Positions 37,701-45,600 of a stretch of 64,000 nucleotides of DNA are shown here, piece after piece (position 1 is the first letter of the stretch; each line of letters starts with the position of its first letter). Source of the DNA: Faucicola sp048551375. Lineage in GTDB: Bacteria > Pseudomonadota > Gammaproteobacteria > Pseudomonadales > Moraxellaceae. Under the pieces are notes generated by a model that saw nothing but the letters and a program-made list of their open reading frames with translations, had not been told where the DNA came from and searched no databases. The DNA is taken from contig NZ_JBLYZJ010000001.1 of assembly GCF_048551375.1 (NCBI RefSeq), positions 354,339 through 418,338 on the forward strand, written 5' to 3'. A program made the position numbers and the translations under genes.

Positions 37701-37828
37701 TCGCCCAACAAAAAACCGCCACCGACCTACAAACCCAAATCAACCAAACCGACCAACAAATTAACCAAATGGTCTACCAACTCTACGGACTCAATGAAGA
37801 CGAAATCAACATCATTGAAAATGGCTAA
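34706..37828 (+). CDS. Type IIG restriction-modification enzyme (Eco57I-like, single chain)
   Basis: This 1040-residue protein fuses three activities. The N-terminus (about 30-160) looks like a PD-(D/E)XK nuclease, with KADGAVLKDG and VAVIELKG supplying the acidic and Lys residues. A helical connector leads to the N6-adenine methyltransferase: DGVFYTPKYITSYIVQ, ITICDPACGSGAFLNEALNF (SAM site) and the catalytic IIGNPPYVKLEQI. The C-terminal third (about 640-960) resembles a TaqI-type target-recognition domain, followed by coiled-coil-like helices. Such enzymes cut and methylate with one polypeptide and need no separate subunits. None are nearby. The recognition region (about 36.4-37.5 kb) is visibly more AT-rich than the rest. 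Confidence 0.9.
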   Translation: MFQSIIIEKFINAQDITTLETAYHAFTSRFHDLDFQANIKQSKEEQYQEGFLRDLFVQIFGYTLNPTTGYNLTTELKNLKNSKKADGAVLKDGNAVAVIELKGMDTTDLSRIEAQAFGYKNNHPTCRYVITSNFQKLRFYIDNAVEFLEFDLFKLDFEQFKLLYLLLNCQNLLADIPLKLKSESISQEQKVTQALYQDYSRFKRALFDDLVTLNPSFDPLTLFQKSQKLLDRLLFIFFAEDSGLLNANTAHTMLQEWEQTRKLKLKMSVYDHLKHYFGYLNTGYKDENSEIFAYNGGLFKPDDVLDNVLISDEILYTHIKKLADYNFASEIDVNILGHIFENSLSEIDEIKAELNGETLDKTQTKRKKDGVFYTPKYITSYIVQNTVGKLCTDKKAEFGIVDELYISDKKRQKKTQEDLLNRLKTYRAWLLDITICDPACGSGAFLNEALNFLMAEHAYLDELESKLFGGGLVFQEVRNHILEHNLFGVDINPESVEIAKLSLWLRTAEPHRKLSNLNENLMCGNSLIDDVAVAGDRAFDWEKAFPQVFANGGFDVIIGNPPYVKLEQIKAVSEQLAKMNYETFEKRGDLYVLFVEKGFNLLKENGLISFIMPNKWLQAGYGKSLRKYFLERNLEKLIDFGDLQIFEGATTYPCIFVAEKSQPTENIEISVLKSALQMDFINNIQENLQVFNHADFDENTWVISSTKDKEILEKLNNNLTSLKEFIGGDAYYGVKAGLSEAFFIDENVKNQMDNDAEKFIFPFVQGRDIKRYLTPNDVNYLIRIEKGFSKLQQINDEKSGELFLEENYPSLFGWLEPHKEKAKKRTDKGDYWWELRACDYYSKFAQPKIMYQTFQVSPCFIYDDKELYCNNSMWIIPTDNKGLLAVLNSKMGWWLISKYCTQIQNGYQLIWKSFGQIPVPTNLDELSIKADEMLRLNKQLQDVQSKFLRTLDRKFNLTDPSKNLQNWHTLTYKDFTKELAKKKIKLTLADEAEWEDYFIAQQKTATDLQTQINQTDQQINQMVYQLYGLNEDEINIIENG
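35729..35740 (+). repeat. AATAGCCTAAGC element, copy 3 (in the restriction gene)
   Basis: The 12-base core followed by GAAAT, read in frame as ENSLSEID. The peptide fits a conserved position of this enzyme family, so this copy may be partly constrained by protein function. Confidence 0.6.
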
Positions 37829-37843
37829 ACCTACCAAAACCAT

Positions 37844-37873
37844 TTTACAATCCAACTTTATTTAGTGTATATT
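37844..37873 (+). promoter_or_regulatory. Candidate fabI promoter
   Basis: TTTACA (37844-37849) and TATATT (37868-37873) are spaced by 18 bp. The site lies just after the restriction gene and 32 bp before the fabI start, so fabI can be transcribed on its own. Confidence 0.5.
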
Positions 37874-37881
37874 TGTACACT
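37864..37881. promoter_or_regulatory. 18-bp operator-like dyad over the fabI -10 element
   Basis: AGTGTA (37864-37869) and TACACT (37876-37881) form a perfect outer inverted repeat, with partly symmetric centre bases (7 of 9 matched per half). It covers the -10 hexamer. The form recalls operators of TetR-family fatty-acid regulators such as FabR/DesT. The regulator is not identified in this window. Confidence 0.4.
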
Positions 37882-37905
37882 CAAAACCATATTTAAGGAA
37901 TGACT

Positions 37906-38721
37906 ATGTTACTCACAGGAAAACGCTTTGTCGTCACAGGCATCGCCAGCAAACTCTCTATCGCTTGGGGTATCGCCGAAGCCTTACACCGAGAGGGAGC
38001 AAGCCTTATCTTGACTTACCCTAATGAAAAAATGAAAAAACGGGTCGATATGGCGGCCGAAGCCTTTGGTGCGGAGATGGTGCTACCTTGTGATGTCGCT
38101 TCGGATAGCGAGATTGAAGCCTGTTTTGCCAAAGTTGCCGAACATTGGGGGCAAGGTGACGATGCAGGGATTGATGGGGTCGTACACGCCATTGGCTTTG
38201 CCCCTGCTGACCAGTTGGACGGTGATTTTACCGATGTCACTACTCGTGAGGGCTTTGCCATCGCCCATGATATCAGTGCGTATAGCTTTGTGGCATTGGC
38301 AAAAGCCAGTCGTAGCCTACTCGCCAAACGTCAAGGCTCATTACTCACTTTGACTTATGAAGGTAGTATCCACGTATTGCCAAACTACAATGTGATGGGT
38401 ATGGCAAAGGCAAGTCTTGAAGCCTCTGTCCGCTATTTGGCAAGCTCGATGGGTGCAGATGGAATTCGTGTCAATGCGATTTCGGCAGGCCCGATTCGTA
38501 CCTTGGCGGCGAGTGGCATTAAGTCATTCCGCAAGATGCTAGACACCAATGCTAAGATGTCACCGCTACAGCGTAATGTTAATATCGAAGAAGTCGGTAA
38601 TGCAGGGCTATTCTTGCTATCGCCGTGGGCGAGTGGTATCACAGGTGAGATTTTGTTCGTTGATGCTGGATTTAATACCGTGGCATTGAGTGAACAAATT
38701 ATGATGCAAGATGTGGAATGA
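37906..38721 (+). CDS. fabI: Enoyl-[acyl-carrier-protein] reductase (NADH), FabI
   Basis: This short-chain dehydrogenase performs the last reduction of fatty acid elongation and is the target of triclosan. Signatures are FVVTGIASKLSIAWGIAEAL (cofactor site), HAIGFAPADQLDGDF, LTYEGSIHVLPNYNVMGMAK with the catalytic Tyr/Lys, and AISAGPIRTLAASGIKSFRK. The start at 37906 is chosen over 37900 because AAGGA ends right beside 37900 but gives six-base spacing to 37906. The residues around the conserved Gly of IGFAP look like the sensitive form. A strong terminator follows. Confidence 0.97.
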   Translation: MLLTGKRFVVTGIASKLSIAWGIAEALHREGASLILTYPNEKMKKRVDMAAEAFGAEMVLPCDVASDSEIEACFAKVAEHWGQGDDAGIDGVVHAIGFAPADQLDGDFTDVTTREGFAIAHDISAYSFVALAKASRSLLAKRQGSLLTLTYEGSIHVLPNYNVMGMAKASLEASVRYLASSMGADGIRVNAISAGPIRTLAASGIKSFRKMLDTNAKMSPLQRNVNIEEVGNAGLFLLSPWASGITGEILFVDAGFNTVALSEQIMMQDVE

Positions 38722-38741
38722 TAACATTTAGCATAATTAGG

Positions 38742-38772
38742 AAAGGGCTTAGGATATAAGCCCTTTTTTATT
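38742..38772 (+). terminator. Rho-independent terminator after fabI
   Basis: AAAGGGCTTA (38742-38751), loop GGATA, TAAGCCCTTT (38757-38766), followed by T residues. It is 21 bp after the fabI stop. Confidence 0.9.
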
Positions 38773-38863
38773 GCCTGTTTTGATTGTCTAATAGTTTACA
38801 ACCCGTACCAATCGGCATAAAATCGTTTTTTCGATTATTATGATGTGTGGCGTAGGGGCAGGC

Positions 38864-39526
38864 ATGATTGAAAGATTACCTCGATGGATTTTGTATGGTG
38901 GCTGTATTTTGGCGTTTAATGCAGGCTGTATCAATAGCACGGCATTGGTCGGCTTTACCCATCTGTCTGCTTCGCACGTGACAGGCAATGTGACGTTATT
39001 TGCTTCGGCATTTGCTGAGGGCGATTTTGAGAAAATGGCGATGGTCTGTATTGTGCTGTTATCATTTTTATTTGGGGCGACTATCAGTGGCTTTGTGGTC
39101 GGTAGTACCGCTTTACAAGCAGGCAGACGCTATGGCGTGGCGTTGCTGATTGAGGCGTGTTTATTGACAGTTAGCCTTGTATTGTTTAGCTTTCATTCAT
39201 TTTGGGGGCAGGTGTTTTCGGCGATGGCGTGCGGACTGCAAAACTCGATGGTGGCGACTTATAGTGGGGCGGTGATTCGTACCACGCATTTGACAGGGTT
39301 AACGTCCGATATGGGGTCGGCGATTGGTAATATGTTGGCAGGTCGGCAAATTAATAAGAAAATGTTCGTGTTTCAGTCGATGATTTGGTATAGCTTTTGT
39401 GGTGGTGGGGTCGTTGGGGCGTTTGGGTATTTGACAATACATTATTTGACGTTGATTTTGCCGATTGTGATTGTGCTGAGTTTGGCGTTTTTATACCATT
39501 TTAAATTGCGGTTGGTGGTGGATTAA
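38864..39526 (+). CDS. DUF1275 (YoaK-type) membrane protein
   Basis: The roughly 220-residue protein has six predicted membrane segments and the DUF1275 signature AGCINSTALVGFTHLSASHVTGNVT near its N-terminus (shown in part: SASHVTGNVT). A conserved second half follows (GLQNSMVATYSGAVIRTTHL, then TGLTSDMGSAIG). The family is uncharacterised, and membership says only that it is an inner-membrane protein. ATG at 38864 is favoured over 38840 and 38843 because AGGGG lies seven bases before it. Confidence 0.85.
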   Translation: MIERLPRWILYGGCILAFNAGCINSTALVGFTHLSASHVTGNVTLFASAFAEGDFEKMAMVCIVLLSFLFGATISGFVVGSTALQAGRRYGVALLIEACLLTVSLVLFSFHSFWGQVFSAMACGLQNSMVATYSGAVIRTTHLTGLTSDMGSAIGNMLAGRQINKKMFVFQSMIWYSFCGGGVVGAFGYLTIHYLTLILPIVIVLSLAFLYHFKLRLVVD

Positions 39527-39611
39527 TCTTCATTGCCAAATTTTTCTTGAATAAATCGTATGTTTCTATTAAGCTGATTTTCACAAAAGTATCTGTATGT
39601 AATAAAGTGTA

Positions 39612-41495
39612 ATGGAATCACGCATGAAGCGAATTAATAGCCAACAAGATTTTGATGATTTAGTCAGACAATTAGAAATCCAAGCCCATAATCAACCTAA
39701 ACTGTATCAAAAGCGAGTGATGTTACTTGCTATGCTGGGGAATTTGTACTTGTGGGGCGTGGTGCTTGTGACCTTGCTGATGCTGGGTTTGACGATTTGG
39801 CTGACCTTGCGTGTCAATATTTTATGGGCAAAATTATTTATCGGTGTGTTGCCTATGCTATGGATGGTGGGTAGTGCGTTGTTTATTCGAGCTGAATTGC
39901 CTGATGACGGACTAGAGATTGAGCGAGAAGATGCCCCAGCGTTATTTGAGATGATTGATGAGTTAAGGGATAGACTAAAATCGCCTAAATTTCATCATGT
40001 GCATATCACAGATGAGCTAAATGCAGGCGTGATGCAAGTGCCAAAAGGCTTATTGGGTGGTACGACCAATTATTTGATTTTGGGATTGCCCTTGATGCAA
40101 GCCTTGTCTGTCGATGAGTTTAAGGCGGTGCTTGCCCATGAATTTGGGCATTTGTCCAAGTCACATGCTCGGTTTTTTAATTGGATTTATCGCCAACGTT
40201 TGCGATTTTCTCAGATTATGGCATCTTTTGAAGACAGTCGGCGTGCTGATTGGATTTTACGCCCCTTTTTGAATTGGTATATTCCTTATTTTAACGCTTA
40301 TTCATTTCCGCTTGCTCGTGCCAATGAATATGAAGCCGACCGTATTTCGGCACAGTTGACATCCCCACAAATTGCCTCGCAAGCCTTAACTCGCCTTGAG
40401 GTGATTGGTAGCTATCGCAGTGAGAAGTTTTGGCAAGCCATGTTTGCTGATACCAAGCATAGCGAACGCCCTACTAGCCAACCATATCGTAATTTTGTCA
40501 GCCGTTATCGTCAAGATATTCATGCCGATGATAGCCAACGTTGGTTAAATTCTGCCTTAGCAATCAAGACGGATACCACAGATACACACCCATCACTTAA
40601 TGACCGTTTGACGGCTTTAAATAGCTCACCACAATGGGCAATGGATACAAGTGAGCGAGCTGATAGCTTGTTAGCGATTAGCCTTGATGAGTTGGTGAAT
40701 CATTTTGACCAAGACTGGCAACAACAAGTTACGCCAAATTGGAAACAAGAACATGAATACTATCAGCAAGATAAAAAAGAGCTGATGGCATTGCAACAAA
40801 AAATTAACAGGGGTGAAACCTTAACCATTGATGAGCATTTTGGGCGGTTACAACTGGCGTATCGTTTGGATAAAATCAATCGTGAGCAATATCAACAGCA
40901 TATTCGAGCATTGCTCAATAAAGCCAGCAACCATGTTGGGGCAAACTATACCTATGGTCGATTATTATTAAATAATGATGATGAAAAAGGGGTATCCTAT
41001 TTACAAACTGCCATGCAACTCAATCCTGCACTGATTGGGGATGCTAGCGAAGCCATTCGAGATTTTTATTGGCGAATCGGTCATAAAATCAAAGCTGAAC
41101 AATGGCATCAACAGTATATCAACCAAATGCAACAAGAATACGAGGATTATCTTCGTCATCATCGGATTTCTACGGATGATGATTTTGTTGAGCATCGACT
41201 CACAGCAGACCAATATCAACGGCTAACCTATGTGTTGCAATCGGTTGCACAGGTCAAACAAGCCTATGTTGCCAAACGTCTAGTAGGGCAGAATCGAGAA
41301 GTGCATGTAGTTATTTATAAGGTGTTGGGTAGTATGGAAATGTATAGCCGTAAAAAGATTTCTGAAATACATGAAAAAATTGAACATTTACTTCCCAAAG
41401 TGGGGGCGGAAATTTTATTAATTAATGTGGATGAAGATGAAGATAATGTTTTTATCAAAAACTTTAAAAGTTTGAATAATGCAAAACTAAAATAA
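39612..41495 (+). CDS. M48-family membrane metalloprotease
   Basis: The 627-residue protein has two membrane segments (about residues 38-66 and 70-93). A zinc peptidase domain follows with HEFGH at residues 176-180 and the third ligand Glu in ANEYEADRISAQ. The layout resembles the HtpX/Ste24-like M48 group, not a secreted BepA type. The C-terminal 250 residues are helical, with tetratricopeptide-like content (YTYGRLLLNNDDEKGVSYLQ). It probably degrades or processes membrane-associated proteins. An internal ATG at 39624 with GGA upstream is an alternative start. It is flanked by palindrome D1 downstream. Confidence 0.88.
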   Translation: MESRMKRINSQQDFDDLVRQLEIQAHNQPKLYQKRVMLLAMLGNLYLWGVVLVTLLMLGLTIWLTLRVNILWAKLFIGVLPMLWMVGSALFIRAELPDDGLEIEREDAPALFEMIDELRDRLKSPKFHHVHITDELNAGVMQVPKGLLGGTTNYLILGLPLMQALSVDEFKAVLAHEFGHLSKSHARFFNWIYRQRLRFSQIMASFEDSRRADWILRPFLNWYIPYFNAYSFPLARANEYEADRISAQLTSPQIASQALTRLEVIGSYRSEKFWQAMFADTKHSERPTSQPYRNFVSRYRQDIHADDSQRWLNSALAIKTDTTDTHPSLNDRLTALNSSPQWAMDTSERADSLLAISLDELVNHFDQDWQQQVTPNWKQEHEYYQQDKKELMALQQKINRGETLTIDEHFGRLQLAYRLDKINREQYQQHIRALLNKASNHVGANYTYGRLLLNNDDEKGVSYLQTAMQLNPALIGDASEAIRDFYWRIGHKIKAEQWHQQYINQMQQEYEDYLRHHRISTDDDFVEHRLTADQYQRLTYVLQSVAQVKQAYVAKRLVGQNREVHVVIYKVLGSMEMYSRKKISEIHEKIEHLLPKVGAEILLINVDEDEDNVFIKNFKSLNNAKLK

Positions 41496-41520
41496 TAGCC
41501 CTCTTTTCTGACCACTAAAC

Positions 41521-41560
41521 TAAATAGCGTGAGTTAGTAAAACATGACCCACGCTATTTG
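41521..41560. repeat. Family D palindrome (copy D1)
   Basis: AAATAGCGTG (41522-41531) pairs with CACGCTATTT (41550-41559), with an imperfect inner stem. The related copy at 60225-60262 shares TAGCGTG-GTTAG. It lies between convergent genes and could be a two-way terminator. Confidence 0.7.
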
Positions 41561-41569
41561 CTCATCAAA

Positions 41570-41752
41570 CTAGTTGCTTTTCGCCTCTTTCATCATATCT
41601 AGCAATGAATCTTCGGTATTGGCTTGTTTTGCATTTGGCACGCTGTCTTGGTTAATATCGGTGGGTTGAATACCGTCCATCGCTTTATTGGCTTTGGTGG
41701 TTTGAGCCTCATTTAATTGGTCTTGATTCAGTGGTTGAGTTGGTGTAGGCAT
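41570..41752 (-). CDS. Small acidic/polar protein, unknown
   Basis: The 60-residue Asn/Gln/Asp/Thr-rich protein has no hydrophobic segment and ends in DSLLDMMKEAKSN. It is preceded by a good AAAAAGGAAATC ribosome-binding site, which is the main reason to call it. It is probably mostly disordered. No family is recognised. It lies downstream of the 196-residue gene on the same strand, 134 bp away. Confidence 0.5.
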   Translation of the reverse strand: MPTPTQPLNQDQLNEAQTTKANKAMDGIQPTDINQDSVPNAKQANTEDSLLDMMKEAKSN

Positions 41753-41886
41753 GATGATTTCCTTTTTAATTCAATGTTTTATTAAAAGCTGAAAAATCAT
41801 ACTACAAACTTTATTCCCTCAACACAAGACTTTGCTACATAGCGTTATGCTTCGACAACGAATGTTTGCAGTTTTTTACCACTGGG

Positions 41887-42477
41887 TTACAAATCTTTCA
41901 TCAAGTCATCAAGCATATCATCAAATGGGTCAGTCGAGCCATTGGCGGTGTTTGGCGGTACAGATGGCGTTGACACAGGGATGGCAGGCGTGACAGTATG
42001 TTGTGGTTGACTGACGTTATTGGGCGATTGCGATGGACTCATATGATTGGTCGTTGGTGGTGTGACTAAATTGGATACTGTTGGGTTATTTAGTTCATTG
42101 GGAGATACTCTGGCAATATGTGCTTGTTCCAGCAAGGCTTTGGCTTGTTGTTGCTGTTGTTTTTTTACTGCCAACTCTTCTTTAAAATGAAACCAATTAT
42201 GTCGCCACCAATGTTCAAATTCATCAACATTGCGTCCTGTGATGGAGGATGGTAGGTCAACGGTGATGAGTTCGGCAATCAGTTGTGTGTCGGTTGTGTC
42301 AAGGGTTTGGTCATTGGCAACAAAAATATGTTCACGACTGCCTTTGTAGGGTTTTTTGACCAATAATGATTTGCCTGTGAAGTCAAGGCGTGGCAGTTGC
42401 CACAGCTTGCCGTTTTGGTAGATGACGGTGAATTTTTGTACAGGGTGTTTAAAGATAACGTCAATGGGGCGTAGCAT
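41887..42477 (-). CDS. Uncharacterised protein
   Basis: This 196-residue protein has two parts. The N-terminal ~110 residues look folded (VIFKHPVQKFTVIYQNGKLW and a GRNVDEFEHWWRHNWFHFKE helix). The C-terminal ~80 residues are a Pro/Ser/Thr/Asn-rich tail ending in an acidic DPFDDMLDDLMKDL motif. The acidic amphipathic end could be a short protein-binding peptide. No membrane segment, signal peptide or known domain is seen. It is divergent from recC, with palindrome A3 and a promoter between them. Confidence 0.6.
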   Translation of the reverse strand: MLRPIDVIFKHPVQKFTVIYQNGKLWQLPRLDFTGKSLLVKKPYKGSREHIFVANDQTLDTTDTQLIAELITVDLPSSITGRNVDEFEHWWRHNWFHFKEELAVKKQQQQQAKALLEQAHIARVSPNELNNPTVSNLVTPPTTNHMSPSQSPNNVSQPQHTVTPAIPVSTPSVPPNTANGSTDPFDDMLDDLMKDL

Positions 42478-42571
42478 GGTCGATTCTCGGTTTTTATTGG
42501 GATATTTTGATTTAATTTAGCATATTTTGCGTTTTTTACCTAATGGTTTGACACGTCTTGTCCAAGTCAGA

Positions 42572-42580
42572 TGGTATAAT
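42572..42580 (+). promoter_or_regulatory. Candidate extended -10 promoter for recC
   Basis: TGG followed by TATAAT (42575-42580) makes an extended -10 element. A perfect TTGACA exists at 42548-42553, but its 21-bp spacing is too long to be a normal -35. It lies about 100 bp before the recC start, with palindrome A3 in the leader. Confidence 0.45.
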
Positions 42581-42599
42581 AGGCAGATTTTGGTCAACT

Positions 42600-42640
42600 A
42601 AATCTCCCCCAACCCCCTCTTTACGAAAGAGGGGGCTTAT
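42600..42640. repeat. Family A palindrome (copy A3)
   Basis: CCCCCTCTTT (42613-42622), loop ACG, AAAGAGGGGG (42626-42635), with the same AAATCTCCCCCAAC left flank as A1. It lies in the presumed recC leader, downstream of the promoter candidate, so it could lower recC read-through. Confidence 0.85.
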
Positions 42641-42683
42641 ATGTAAAGTGCTAATACTTCTTATTCCGAGTTCAGATTAATTT

Positions 42684-45600
42684 ATGCTAAAAATTATTCA
42701 AAGTAATCAGCTTGAGCAGTTGTTTTCTCATTTATTGGACTATTATAAAACACCCAATGCAGGGCAGTCAGTGTTTGAGCCGTTTCATGTGATTGTGCCG
42801 TCCAAGGTGATGGGTGAGTGGCTCAAAAAACAAGTCGCTGACCAAGCAGGGATTAGCACGTTGGTGACGACTGAGTTTTGGGGGCGGTTTTATTGGGGCT
42901 TGATGCAACGGGTGTTACGCACTTATGCCCACTATCGTGAGGGTGTGCTGAGTGTGCCAGAGGTGGCGATGTTGTCACGGCGTGTCATGCAGTGGCAGAT
43001 TTTTGGGTTTTTGATGCGGTATCAAGCCCAAATCATGGCAGATGAAAGCCACCCTTTATATGCGTTTGTATCGCCGTTATTGGAAGCCTCATCGCAAGCA
43101 ACAGAAAAGCTTACCGAACAGCAATTGGCTGGGCTTGCCCCTGTTTCCCCCATTGACTCTGTTGCCAGTGAAAGACTGGGCGGTTTTAACAATCAATCCT
43201 TGGTGGCAAATCACGCCATCAGCGAGCAGGCTCATATCCGTAGCCAAGACCAACGCCTATGGCAGTTGGCGAGTGATATGGCAAGTATGCTCAATCGCTA
43301 TATGACTTACCGACCCCAGTGGTTAGAGGCGTGGGGGCAAAATCAGCCGATTGCAGTGGTGGAGATGATACAGGCGAAGGACACGCTTCATAATCGGATG
43401 CAGGGGCGATTTGGTGACAATGCCGTGACCACGCCTGAGTGGTTGGTGGCTCATTATCAAGCGTTGGAGCAGGCACAGCGGTTTTTGTGGCGGACGTTGT
43501 TTGATGATGATTATCGCTACCGTAAGACATTGCAAGCCCAGTTTTGGCAAGCCTTTGAGGATAACGATGAGCGAATTGCCAAGCTGTGCCAAGAGAGATT
43601 GCCTAAGCAATTGATTTTATTTACCATTCAGCAGTTGCCTCCGAGTGAGTTGTTGGATTTACAAAAGTTGGGTAAATTGACCGATGTGGTGCTATTGCAT
43701 TTTAACCCATCAGAGCAGTTTTGGGCGGATATTGTCGATAAAAATTGGCTAATGCAACAGCAGTTTGACCAACCGCAAAATTTATACCTTAAAGATTATG
43801 GGCATACTTTGCTTTCTCGCTTTGGTAAACAATCTCGTGAGGTGTTTGCCATGCTTGCCAATTTATCGGGGAATGAATATGGCGAGGTGATATGGCAGGA
43901 TGATTTTATTGATAATCCCAATCCGCAGACCTTGCTTGCCCAGTTGCAACAAGATATTTTGATGTTGGAAGAAGGCAATACCAGTGAAAAAATTCACGAG
44001 ATGTTAGCTTTTGAATCCAATGAGGCTAAAACTGCGGATAACACCACCCAACAAGCGTTACAAAAAATCCAACAACTTGGCTTGGCAAACAATCAAGCCT
44101 TTAACAAGATTTTGGCAAAATTAGAACAAGAATTTGCCAAAGAACCCAATCAACGTCAGTGGCAAGGCGAAAAATTAATTGATAGTAGTTTGTCAATTCA
44201 CGCCTGTCATGGCATGGTACGCCAACTTGAAGTGCTACGCATGATGTTGGTGGGGTGGCTTAATGGTACGGATTTGCCAAAGGATTGTGTCAATCAAGAA
44301 CAAGCCCAAGCCCAAGCAAAAAAACGCTCATTATCCGATATTTTGGTATTAGTGCCTGATATCGAAGCCCAACAAAATGTGATTGAGGCGATTTTCCCCA
44401 AAGGCGTAGGGGCGGATGGTTATAGTTTGCCTGCCAAGGTCACAGGGGTGGTGGGTAAAGAAATCAATCAACTTTGGCAAGCGATTGTCGGTTATTATCA
44501 ACTGTTAAACCGCACAGGGGCGAGGTTTGCCAAAGCCGAGGTATTTGATTGGTTGATGTTGCCCCCTTTATACGAAAGTTTTGGGCTGACCCTTGAGCAG
44601 ATGAGCCGAGGCTGTGAGCTGTTGACACAGGCAGGCTTTATCCGTGGTTTTGATGAAGCCCATTTACAACAAAATTTGCATACCGCCGATGACGATTATC
44701 GTTATAGTTTTGCTTTTGCGTTGGAGCGGTTGGTGGCGGGCGTGCTGATGCCTCATGCGTCTGGGGTGCAGTTTGGCGAATATGTCAATCGGCATGGTGA
44801 GCGTGAGCGTATCGCCCCATTGGACAGCGTCAGCATGAATGATGCCAGTGTGGTGGCGGTGTTGTGTCAGATTTATCAGACGTTGCACCAAAAACGTGAT
44901 ATGGGACAAATGACTGCCACGGTGGGCGAATGGCTGGACGAAATTGAGGCGTTGATTAAGGGTAATTTTGCCAGTTTTAACCAAACCAATGCTTGGTTGG
45001 CGATTTTTTCGGCACGCAATGAACTCAAAAATAACATCGAAGCCAATCAAAAGGCGAGCCAAAAACACGCCAGCCAACGCCCAGAGATTCTGCTATCGTA
45101 TGAAGCCAGTGACGATACTGGGCAGTTACCGCTCAAGCTGAATTTTGTCCTTGAAAGTATCGCCGAACAACTGGTCAGCCAGCAAGTGAGTGCCGAGCCG
45201 TCTGGGGTGATTACCTTTGCTCGGATGGGGGCGGTGCGGAATTTGCCATATCCGTTGGTGGTGATGCTAAACTTAAACCTCACCGACTTTCCGCAACGTG
45301 AACCGCTTAATCGCTATAACCTCATTCAAGCAGGTCTGCCTGTGCGTGGCGATAGATTCCGAGAAGATGACGATTTGGGGGCGTTTTTGGATGCGTTGTT
45401 ATGTGCCAAGCAAGCCTGTTGGCTGTTTTATAATGGCAGTAGTACCACCGACACCCATGAGCATTTACCTGCCAGCCCTGTGCAAGAGTTGTTGGATTTT
45501 TTACAAACTGAAGTGGCATGGCAAGACCAACAGGGTTTATTTGCGGTCAATGTGCCAACTATTGAAACCGCTAATGAGAACGACAGCGAAAGCGATGATA

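Noticed and set aside
42548..42580. TTGACA...TATAAT as a consensus recC promoter
   Set aside because: Both hexamers are perfect, but the 21-bp spacing is outside the working range. Only the extended -10 is kept.
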